A stretch of DNA of 64,000 bases from an uncultured Sinobacteraceae bacterium. Its GTDB lineage: Bacteria; Pseudomonadota; Gammaproteobacteria; Nevskiales; Nevskiaceae. The stretch covers positions 1 to 64,000 of the forward strand of contig CAIJRD010000015.1 of NCBI GenBank assembly GCA_903822975.1. The letters run 5' to 3'. The notes beneath the pieces are model-generated. The model made no database searches. It worked only from the letters and a program-made list of their open reading frames with translations, and had not been told where the DNA came from. The translations under genes were made by a program, and so were the position numbers. The stretch's first letter is position 1, and the number at the start of each line of letters is the position of its first letter. Below are positions 39,230 to 50,890 of the stretch, piece by piece.

Positions 39230-42200
39230 ATGATCATGGAAGCAACGCAGACCGCGCGCGGCAAGAAGCGCACACCTAAGGCAAAGCCGCAGGAAACCTT
39301 TATCAACGACCCGCTCTGGTACAAGGACGCGGTGATCTACCAGGTGCATGTGAAGTCGTACTTCGATGCCAACAACGACGGCATCGGCGATTTCGAAGGC
39401 CTGATCGAGAAGCTCGACTACATCGCCGGCCTCGGCGTCAACACGATCTGGCTGCTGCCGTTCTATCCGAGTCCGCGGCGTGACGATGGCTACGACATCG
39501 CGCGCTACGAAGGTGTGCACGAAGACTACGGCACCATGGCCGATGCCAAGCGCTTCATCCGCGAAGCGCACGCGCGCGGCTTGCGCGTGATTACCGAGCT
39601 GGTGATCAATCACACCTCCGATCAGCACCCTTGGTTCCAGCGTGCGCGGCAGGCCAAGCCCGGCAGCAAGTGGCGCGATTTCTATGTCTGGTCAGATAAC
39701 GATCAGAAATACTCCGGCACGCGCATCATCTTTCTCGATACCGAGAAATCCAACTGGACCTGGGACCCGGTCGCCAATGCCTACTTCTGGCATCGCTTCT
39801 ATTCGCATCAGCCGGATCTCAACTTCGACAACCCGCAGGTGCTGGAAGCGGTTCTGAGCGTGATGCGCTTCTGGCTCGATCTCGGCGTCGATGGCCTGCG
39901 TCTCGATGCGGTGCCGTACCTGATCGAACGCGACGGTACCAGCAACGAGAACCTGCCGGAGACGCACGCGCTGCTGAAGAAATTCCGCGCGGTGATCGAT
40001 CAGCATTACCCGGATCGCATGCTGCTGGCCGAGGCCAACATGTGGCCGGAAGATGTGCAGCAGTATTTCGGCGACGTCAACGACAAGGGCGAAGCCGACG
40101 AATGCCATATGGCGTTCCACTTCCCCTTGATGCCGCGCATGTACATGGCGCTGGCACAGGAAGATCGTTTTCCGATCACCGATATTCTGCGGCAGACGCC
40201 GGACATTCCGTCGAACTGCCAGTGGGCGATTTTCCTGCGCAACCACGATGAGCTGACGCTCGAAATGGTCACCGATCGCGAGCGCGACTATTTGTGGAAT
40301 TACTACGCCTCCGACAAGCGCGCGCGCATCAACCTCGGTATTCGCCGTCGCCTGGCGCCGCTGCTGGAACGCGACCGCCGCCGCGTCGAACTGTTGAACT
40401 CGCTGCTGTTGTCGATGCCCGGTACACCAGTGCTGTACTACGGCGACGAAATCGGCATGGGCGACAACATCCATCTCGGTGATCGCGACGGTGTGCGCAC
40501 GCCGATGCAGTGGTCGATCGATCGCAATGGCGGCTTCTCACGTGCCGATACTTCGAGTCTGGTGCTGCCGCCGATTCAGGATCCGCTCTATGGCTACTTG
40601 TCGGTCAACGTCGAAACGCAGGCGCGCGATCCGCACAGCCTGCTGAACTGGACGCGCCGCATGCTGGCGATCCGCAAGCAGCAGAAAGCATTCGGCCGCG
40701 GCACTTTGAAGATTCTCTATCCGAGCAATCGCCGCATCCTCGCCTACCTGCGCGAATTCACCAACGACAAGGGCGAGAGCGAAACCATTCTGTGCATCGC
40801 CAATGTGTCGCGCGCCGCACAGGCAGTCGAACTCGATCTGGTGCAGTTCGCCGGACGCGTACCGGTGGAAATGCTCGGCGGCACGGCGTTTCCGCCGATC
40901 GGCCAGCTACCGTACTTGCTCACGGTGCAGCCGTATGGCTTTTACTGGTTCGTGCTCGCGGTGCAGGCGCAGCTGCCGGCCTGGCATTCGCCGGCACCGG
41001 AGCCGATGCCGGAGTTCGCCACGTTCGTGCTGCGTCACGGTGTGGATGATCTGATGCGCGTGCCGGTGCGCACCGTGCTCGAAAAAGAAGTTTTGCCGAC
41101 CTACCTGAGCAAGCGTCGCTGGTTCGGCTCGAAGGACGAAAAGATTCTCGACGTGCGCATCGCCTGCGCCACCTCGCTGTCGTCGGCCAATGCCACGCGG
41201 CCGATGTTGCTGGCCGAAATCGAAGTGCGCAACGCCAAGGCGACCGAGCGCTATCTGTTGCCGCTCGGCTTCATTCCGGAAGACGAAGCGACGACGGTGT
41301 CGGCGTTGCCACAGCAGTTGGCACTTGCGCGCGTGCGCCAGGGTCGCCTGGTCGGTTATCTGACCGATGCGTTCACGCTGGAACCGTTTGCGCGCTGCCT
41401 GATTCATCACCTGCGCAATGCCGACGTGTTGCCGGCCGGCGGCGGTGAAGGCGAGCTGCGCTTCCTGCCGACTTCGCGCATGCACGAACTGCCTTCGCTG
41501 GCGGAGGCCGGTGTGCGCTGGTTGTCGGCCGAGCAGTCCAACAGTTCGCTGGTGGTCGGTGATGCGGCCATCATCAAAGTGATTCGCCGCGTCTCCGCCG
41601 GCATTCATCCGGAAGCCGAGATGGGGCGCTACCTGACCGAACGCGGCTACGCCAATGCCGCGGCAATGCTCGGCGAGCTGACGCGCGTCGAGCCCGACGG
41701 CAGCGTACATGTGCTCGCAGTCGTGCAGGCTTTCAAGCACAACCAGGGCGATGCCTGGGTTTGGACGCTGAATACGCTGGAACGCGCGATTCGCGACGCA
41801 ACCACCGCGGGTGCTTCCGAAATCGAAAACGAACAGGACGCGTTCGCCGAACTCGAAGTGTTCGCGCGCCTGCTCGGAAGCCGGCTCGGCGAACTGCACG
41901 CGGTGCTGGCGCAGCCGAGCGACGACGCAGCCTTCGCACCCGAAGCCGCGAACAAGGCCGACGTCGCAACTTGGGCAGAAGCCGTATCCGCCAAGCTGGG
42001 TGAAGCACTCGATATCCTCGCCGCGCGCAGCGAATGGCCACAGCCGAGCGATCAGGTGCAGGCCAGCTACTTGTTGAAGCATCGCGCCGCCTTGCTCAAG
42101 GCGGTGAAGACGCTCGCGCAGCGCGGCATCGGCTCGCTGCGCACGCGCATCCACGGCGATTTTCATCTGGGCCAGGTGCTGGTGGCGCAGGGCGATGTGT

Positions 42201-42641
42201 TCATCATCGACTTCGAAGGCGAGCCGGCGCGTCCGCTGGCCGAGCGTCGCGCGAAAACCAGCCCGCTCAAAGACGTCGCGGGCCAGCTGCGCTCGTTCGA
42301 CTATGCCGCGGCGATGGCCTTGAATTCCGCAGCGAACGCGAGCGGCACCGGTGCTGCCGACAACGAGTCCGAGCGTCGGCGTATCGCCTTGACCACGCGC
42401 TTCCGCGAGCAATCGGAAGCCGTGTTCCTCGAAGCGTATCGCGCGGCCACGCGCGATATCGGCCACGCCTGGAGTGATGATGGCGCCGAGGCGGCGCTAA
42501 TCGATCTGTTCACGCTCGAGAAGGCCGCATACGAAGTGCGCTACGAAGCGGCCAATCGACCGACCTGGGTCGGCGTGCCGCTGCGCGGCCTGGCAACGAT
42601 CGCCGAACACCTGTTGAAGACCTCGGTCATGGATCCCCGTA

Positions 42642-42652
<11 letters not shown>
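39230..42652 (+). CDS. treS: Trehalose synthase / maltokinase fusion (TreS-Mak)
   Basis: [62 protein letters not shown]-terminal kinase [46 protein letters not shown]. Confidence 0.95.
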
Positions 42653-44858
<2,206 letters not shown>

Positions 44859-44865
44859 GCGCCGC

Positions 44866-46974
44866 ATGAGCAATTTTCCAAGTCGCCTGCAGGCAGGCGC
44901 ACCGTATCCGCTGGGTGCGAGCTGGGACGGACAGGGCACCAACTTCGCCGTATTTTCCGAAAATGCCGGCCGCATGCAGCTATGCCTGTTCGACGATTCC
45001 GGCAAGCACGAGACCCGCTTCGAATTGCCGGAATGCACCAACGGCATCTGGCATGGCTACTTGCCGAACGCACGGCCCGGGCAGCTCTACGGCTATCGCG
45101 CGTTCGGCGCCTACAAGCCGGAGGAAGGTCACCGCTTCAACCCGCATAAATTACTGTTCGATCCGTATGCGAAGAAAGTTGCCGGCGAAGTGAAATGGTC
45201 GGACGCGCTGCACGGCTATCGACTGGTGTCGCCGAAGGCGGATCTGTCGCTGGATCGTCGCGACAGTGCCTTCGCGATGCCGAAGGCGGTCGTCACCGAC
45301 GAACACTTCGACTGGGGCGACGATCGCCCGCCGCGCGTGCCCTGGTCCGACACGGTGATTTACGAAGCCCACCTGCGAGGCTTCACCAAGCTGCGCGACG
45401 ATCTGCCGGAAAAGGATCGCGGTACGTTCAGCGCGCTGGGCCACATCCGCACAGTCGAATATCTGAAGCGCCTCGGCGTCACCGCCGTCGAACTGTTGCC
45501 GATCCACTCCTACGTCAACGATCGTCGGCTGGTCGAAGCCGGCCTGAGCAATTACTGGGGCTACAACACGCTCGGCTTCTTCGCGATCGAGCCGAAGTAT
45601 TTGTCCGACGGCACGCTGGGTCAGATGAAGTGGGCGGTCAAGCAGCTACATGCCGCCGGCATCGAAGTGATACTCGATGTGGTCTACAACCACAGCTGCG
45701 AAGGCAGCGAACTCGGCACCACGATGTCGTTCCGCGGCCTCGACAACGCCAGCTACTACCGGCTGATGCCGGATCAGCCGCGCTACTGCATCAACGACAC
45801 CGGTTGCGGCAACACCGTCAACCTGACGCATCCGCGCGTGATCCAGATGGTGATGGACTCGCTGCGGTATTGGGTGCAGGAGTTTCATGTCGACGGCTTC
45901 CGCTTCGATCTCGGCGTCACGCTCGGGCGCGAACTCACCGGGTTCGATCCGGGTGCGGGCTTCTTCGACGCGCTGATGCAGGATCCGGTGCTGGCGCGGA
46001 CCAAGTTGATCTCGGAGCCTTGGGACATCGGCATGGGCGGCTACCAGATCGGCAACCATCCGGCCGGCATGGGCGAGTGGAACGGCAAGTATCGCGACGA
46101 CGTGCGCAAATTCTGGAAAGGCGAGGCCGGCATGCGCGGCGCGCTGGCTGCGCGTCTGCAGGGCTCGGCGGAGATGTTCGATCACCACAAGCGCCGGCCT
46201 TGGGCGTCGGTCAACTTCATCACGGCGCACGACGGCTTCACGCTGCGCGATCTGGTGAGCTACAACGACAAGCACAACGAGTCCAACGGCGAGGACAACA
46301 AGGACGGCGGCAACGACAACGAAAGCAACAACTGGGGCGCCGAAGGGCCGACCGACGATGCCGCCATCAACCTCACGCGTGGTCGCGTGCAGCGTGCACA
46401 GCTGGCGACGCTGATGTTCTCGCACGGTACGCCGATGCTGCTCGGCGGCGACGAATTCGGTCGCTCGCAAAACGGCAACAACAATGCTTACTGCCACGAC
46501 GACGAACTCGCATGGTTCGACTGGACGCAAATCGAATCCGACGAGGGACAGGCGCTGCGCGCCTACGTTGCGCGGCTGATCGCCATCCGGCGCGATCACG
46601 CAAGCCTGCGCGGACTCGCGTTCATGCATGGTCGCGAGGAAGTCGCACCGGGCCTGTTCGATGTCGAATGGTTCGACGAGAGCGGCGACGGCATGGACGA
46701 TAGCCGCTGGGGCTATTACGAGGGGCGACTGCTGGCGGTGCGACGCATGACGCGCGACCGACAGACGAAGATCGAAGCCACCTTGCTGCTGGTCAACAAC
46801 ACAAGTGAGGATCGCGAGTTTCACCTGCCGCAGCCGCAGATGCCGTGGCGACTGCTGCTCGATAGTTCTACGCCGCAAGGCGCCGACCGAGAGATTGGCG
46901 AAGCCGAGACAACGCAGGTCGCGGCACACAGCGTTGTGCTGCTGGCCGTGCGCAATCTTGAGTTGCGCGCGTGA
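44866..46974 (+). CDS. glgX: Glycogen debranching enzyme
   Basis: GAPYPLGASWDGQGTNFAVFSENA; VILDVVYNHSCEGSELG; FRFDLGVTLGRE; RSQNGNNNAYCHDDELAWFDW. Confidence 0.95.
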   Translation: MSNFPSRLQAGAPYPLGASWDGQGTNFAVFSENAGRMQLCLFDDSGKHETRFELPECTNGIWHGYLPNARPGQLYGYRAFGAYKPEEGHRFNPHKLLFDPYAKKVAGEVKWSDALHGYRLVSPKADLSLDRRDSAFAMPKAVVTDEHFDWGDDRPPRVPWSDTVIYEAHLRGFTKLRDDLPEKDRGTFSALGHIRTVEYLKRLGVTAVELLPIHSYVNDRRLVEAGLSNYWGYNTLGFFAIEPKYLSDGTLGQMKWAVKQLHAAGIEVILDVVYNHSCEGSELGTTMSFRGLDNASYYRLMPDQPRYCINDTGCGNTVNLTHPRVIQMVMDSLRYWVQEFHVDGFRFDLGVTLGRELTGFDPGAGFFDALMQDPVLARTKLISEPWDIGMGGYQIGNHPAGMGEWNGKYRDDVRKFWKGEAGMRGALAARLQGSAEMFDHHKRRPWASVNFITAHDGFTLRDLVSYNDKHNESNGEDNKDGGNDNESNNWGAEGPTDDAAINLTRGRVQRAQLATLMFSHGTPMLLGGDEFGRSQNGNNNAYCHDDELAWFDWTQIESDEGQALRAYVARLIAIRRDHASLRGLAFMHGREEVAPGLFDVEWFDESGDGMDDSRWGYYEGRLLAVRRMTRDRQTKIEATLLLVNNTSEDREFHLPQPQMPWRLLLDSSTPQGADREIGEAETTQVAAHSVVLLAVRNLELRA

Positions 46975-48782
46975 CTCAGGGCTTTGCCCAGGCGCTGCCG
47001 TTCGGCGCCAGCGTGCTCGACAACGGCCGCACGCGTTTCCGACTGTGGGCGCCGGCGGCGAGCGAAGTCGCCGTGGAAATCGACGGCGCGGCCGTGCAGC
47101 CGATGCTGCCCGCCGGCGACGGCTGGTTCGAGCTCGACGCCGCGTGCGGTGCCGGTGCGCGTTATCGCTACCGGATCGGTAGCGATTTGCTGGTGCCGGA
47201 CCCGGCCTCGCGCTTTCAGCCGGACGATGTGCACGGCGCCAGCGTGGTGGTCGATCCGCGCAGCTATGTCTGGCAGCATCCGGACTGGCTGGGCCGCCCC
47301 TGGGCCGAAGCGGTGATCTACGAATTGCATGTCGGCGCCTGCGGCGGTTACGCCGGGGTTGTCGAGCGCTTGCCGGCGCTGGCCGAACTCGGCGTCACCG
47401 CAATCGAACTGATGCCGATTGCCGATTTTCCAGGCACGCGCAACTGGGGCTACGACGGCGTGCTGCCCTTCGCACCCGATTCCGCCTACGGAACGCCGGA
47501 CGAGTTGAAGGCCTTGATCGATGCGGCGCATGGCCACGGACTGATGGTCTATCTCGACGTGGTCTACAACCACTTTGGCCCCGACGGAAATTATCTGCAC
47601 GCCTATGCGCCGCAGTTTTTCGACGAAGCCCTGCACACGCCCTGGGGCGCGGCGATCGATTTCCACAAGCCCGAAGTGCGAGAGTTCTTCACGCAGAACG
47701 CGCTGTACTGGTTGATGGAGTATCGCTTCGACGGCCTGCGCTTCGACGCCGTGCATGCGATCTGCGACCCCGATTGGCTCGACGAGATGGCCGAGATCAT
47801 TCGACACGCCGTTGAGCTCGAATCCAGCGGTCACCGCTACGTGCATCTGGTACTGGAGAACGAGCGCAACGCCGCCGAGCATCTGCAGGGCGCGGCCGCC
47901 GACAAGTTCAACGCGCAGTGGAACGACGATGGTCACAACGTGCTGCACGTGCTGCTGACCGGAGAAACCGAAAGCTACTACGCCAACTATGCGGAGGCGC
48001 CGGCGCAGAAGCTCGCGCGCGTGCTCGGTGAAGGCTTCGCCTACCAGGGCGAGCCGATGCCGAGCCACGACAACAAGCCGCGCGGCACGCCGAGCGTGCA
48101 CCTGCCGCCGAGCGCCTTCGTGCTGTTCCTGCAGAACCACGACCAGATCGGCAACCGTGCGCTGGGCGAACGTCTGCGCGTGCTGGCACCGCCAGCGGCA
48201 CTGCGTGCGGCAACGGTGCTGCAGCTGCTGTGTCCGCAAATTCCGCTGCTGTTCATGGGCGAGGAGTGGGGGTGCGAGCGGCCGTTTCTGTTCTTCACCG
48301 ATTTTCACGACGAGCTGGCCGACGCGGTGCGCGAAGGGCGGCGCAAGGAATTCGCGGCCTTTGCGGCCTTCGCCAACGCCGAATCGCGCGCGAAGATTCC
48401 AGACCCCAATGCCGAATCCACGTTTCTTCAGTCCTGCGTCGATCCGATGGAAGCGGCGCAGTCAGCGCCTGCGCAGGTACGCAGCGAATATCGCGAGCTG
48501 CTGCGCCTGCGACACCGCGAGATCGCTCCGCGCATTGCCGGTGCGATGGCGCTCGGCGCCGTGGAAATCGCTACAGCGGCCGTCATCGCCGCCTGGCAAC
48601 TGGCGGCTGGGGCACGCCTGACGATTGCAATCAATCTGGCAAACGAGCCAGTCTTGTTCGACACAAGCGACTACGCCTTCGGTAGCAGAGTGATATTTGC
48701 AACCGACCACGCCGTCGAAGAGATGCGAGCCGGCCGCATGCCGGGCTACAGCTGCTACGTCTTCATCGAGGAACCTGCTTGA
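46971..48782 (+). CDS. treZ: Malto-oligosyltrehalose trehalohydrolase (GTG start)
   Basis: PFGASVLDNGRTRFRLWAPAA; IYELHVGACGGYAGVVERLPALAELGVTAIELMPIADFPGTRNWGYDGVLPFAPDSAYGTPDELK; MGEEWGCERPFLFFTDF. Confidence 0.95.
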   Translation: MTQGFAQALPFGASVLDNGRTRFRLWAPAASEVAVEIDGAAVQPMLPAGDGWFELDAACGAGARYRYRIGSDLLVPDPASRFQPDDVHGASVVVDPRSYVWQHPDWLGRPWAEAVIYELHVGACGGYAGVVERLPALAELGVTAIELMPIADFPGTRNWGYDGVLPFAPDSAYGTPDELKALIDAAHGHGLMVYLDVVYNHFGPDGNYLHAYAPQFFDEALHTPWGAAIDFHKPEVREFFTQNALYWLMEYRFDGLRFDAVHAICDPDWLDEMAEIIRHAVELESSGHRYVHLVLENERNAAEHLQGAAADKFNAQWNDDGHNVLHVLLTGETESYYANYAEAPAQKLARVLGEGFAYQGEPMPSHDNKPRGTPSVHLPPSAFVLFLQNHDQIGNRALGERLRVLAPPAALRAATVLQLLCPQIPLLFMGEEWGCERPFLFFTDFHDELADAVREGRRKEFAAFAAFANAESRAKIPDPNAESTFLQSCVDPMEAAQSAPAQVRSEYRELLRLRHREIAPRIAGAMALGAVEIATAAVIAAWQLAAGARLTIAINLANEPVLFDTSDYAFGSRVIFATDHAVEEMRAGRMPGYSCYVFIEEPA

Positions 48783-50890
48783 GCGATCAACAGCTGTATC
48801 AACTCGCCGCAGGTGCCGGCATTTCGGTCGATTGGAATGACTATCGCGGGCAGCCGCAACGCGTGGGTATCGATAGTCTGCGTCGCATCCTCACCGCACT
48901 CGATCTGCCCTGTACTACCGATGCGCAGATCAGCGAGAGCCTCGCGCGCGTCGACGCCGAACGCGCCGATCCGCAACTGCCACCGTTGATCACCGCCATT
49001 GCCGGTGAGCCGACGCTGGCGCCGGACAGTATCGGCAGCCGGCTGCGTCTGCGATTGGAAGACGGCAGCAAGCGTGATCTCGTTACCGTGCCGGCCGATC
49101 ATGGTCATGCATTCATTCCGGCGATTGCCGAGACCGGCTATCACCAGCTGCATCTGCAGGACCGCGACATCACCATCGCCGTTGCCCCTCGGCGTGCGTT
49201 CGGCGTGGCCGATATTGCAAACGATTCCGGCAGCGCGGCGCCGCCACGACTCTGGGGCCTCGCTGCACAGCTGTATTCGCTGCGCCGCACGGGCGATGGC
49301 GGCATCGGCGACTTCAGCGCATTGGCAGATTTGAGCAGGCGCGCGGCGGCCAGCGGTGCCGCGGCGGTCGCGGTGAGTCCGGTGCATGCGCTGTTCGCCG
49401 CAGACCTGCAGCGCTTCGGCCCTTATGCGCCCTCGAGTCGATTGTTCGTCAACGCACTGCATGTCGATCCCGCTGCGGTATTCGGCGCAGCCGATGTGCA
49501 GGCAGCGATTGCGGCAACCGGCGTCGCCGCAGAGCTGGCCCGACTCGAAGGCTTGCATCTGATCGATTGGCCGGCTGCAGCGGCGGTGCGCTATCGCCTG
49601 CTGCGCCACCTGTTCGCTCAGCACAGGGACGAGCTGCTGGCCGCCACGCCGCAAACGCCACTCGCGCGCGAGTTCGCCGCGTTCTGCACGGACGGCGGTA
49701 CGGCGTTGGAGGATCACGCGCGCTTCGAAGCGCTGCACGCGGCACGCTTCGGCGCCGACACGACGCAATGGAACTGGCGCAGCTGGCCGAGTGCGCTGCG
49801 CGATCCGCGCAGTGCGGAAGTCGCCGCGTTCGCGAAGACGCATGCCGATGAAATCGCGTTTCATCGTTTCCTGCAGTGGCTCGCCGATCGTGGCCTCGCC
49901 GACGCGCAAGCCGCGGCGCGCACCGCCGGCATGCCGATCGGCCTGATCGGCGATCTCGCGGTCGGCACCGACGGCGGCGGCAGCCACAGCTGGAGCCATC
50001 AGGACGACATGCTGGTGGGGCTGTCGGTCGGCGCGCCGCCGGATCTGCTGAACGGCCTCGGGCAAAACTGGGGCCTCACCGCGTTCTCGCCGCGTGGCCT
50101 GCGTGCGCACGGCTACGCACCCTTCATCGAACTGTTGCGCGCAAATCTGCGTCACGCCGGTGGTCTGCGCATCGATCACGTGCTCGGTCTCGGCCGACTG
50201 TGGTTGGTGCCGGATGGTGCGACGGCCAACGAAGGCGCCTACCTGCAATATCCGCTGCGCGATCTGCTGCGTCTGATCGCGCTCGAATCCTGGCGTCACC
50301 GTGCGGTGATCGTCGGCGAGGATCTCGGCACGGTGCCGGACGGCTTCCGCGATCAGCTCGACGCGACCGGTCTGATGGGCATGCGCGTGCTGTGGTTCGA
50401 ACGCGCCTTCGAGCTGTTCGTCGAGCCGGCGCGCTGGTCGGCCACGGCGATGGCGACACCGACTACGCACGACCTGCCAACGGTCGCCGGTTGGTGGCTT
50501 GGCCGCGATATCGACTGGCGCGTGAAGCTCGGGCAACTGCCGCCGGAATCGAACGAAGCCGCGGAACGCGAGCTGCGCGAGCGCGAACGCCGCGCACTGT
50601 GGGACGCGTTCCGCTATGCCGAAGTCGCCGGCGGCGAACGCCCGTCGCCGGAGCAGAGCGCAGCGGTGATCGACGCCGCGCTGCGCTTCGTCGCGCGCAC
50701 ACCGGCGCCGTTGGCGATCGTGCCGATCGAAGACATTGTCGGTCTCGACGAGCAGCCGAATCTGCCGGGGACCACCGACGAACATCCGAACTGGCGTCGG
50801 CGCTTGCCCGACACGGCCGAAGTCCTGCTGGCGGCACCCGCGGCGGTTTCGCGGCTACGCAGCTTGCGCGAGGAGCGTGAAGTGAAATGA
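48779..50890 (+). CDS. malQ: 4-alpha-glucanotransferase (TTG start)
   Basis: WGLAAQLYSLRRTGDGGIGDFSALADL; GLIGDLAVGTDGGGSHSWSHQD; LRIDHVLGLGRLWLVPDGATANEGAYLQYPLRDLLRL; IVGEDLGTVPDGFRDQL. Confidence 0.93.
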   Translation: MSDQQLYQLAAGAGISVDWNDYRGQPQRVGIDSLRRILTALDLPCTTDAQISESLARVDAERADPQLPPLITAIAGEPTLAPDSIGSRLRLRLEDGSKRDLVTVPADHGHAFIPAIAETGYHQLHLQDRDITIAVAPRRAFGVADIANDSGSAAPPRLWGLAAQLYSLRRTGDGGIGDFSALADLSRRAAASGAAAVAVSPVHALFAADLQRFGPYAPSSRLFVNALHVDPAAVFGAADVQAAIAATGVAAELARLEGLHLIDWPAAAAVRYRLLRHLFAQHRDELLAATPQTPLAREFAAFCTDGGTALEDHARFEALHAARFGADTTQWNWRSWPSALRDPRSAEVAAFAKTHADEIAFHRFLQWLADRGLADAQAAARTAGMPIGLIGDLAVGTDGGGSHSWSHQDDMLVGLSVGAPPDLLNGLGQNWGLTAFSPRGLRAHGYAPFIELLRANLRHAGGLRIDHVLGLGRLWLVPDGATANEGAYLQYPLRDLLRLIALESWRHRAVIVGEDLGTVPDGFRDQLDATGLMGMRVLWFERAFELFVEPARWSATAMATPTTHDLPTVAGWWLGRDIDWRVKLGQLPPESNEAAERELRERERRALWDAFRYAEVAGGERPSPEQSAAVIDAALRFVARTPAPLAIVPIEDIVGLDEQPNLPGTTDEHPNWRRRLPDTAEVLLAAPAAVSRLRSLREEREVK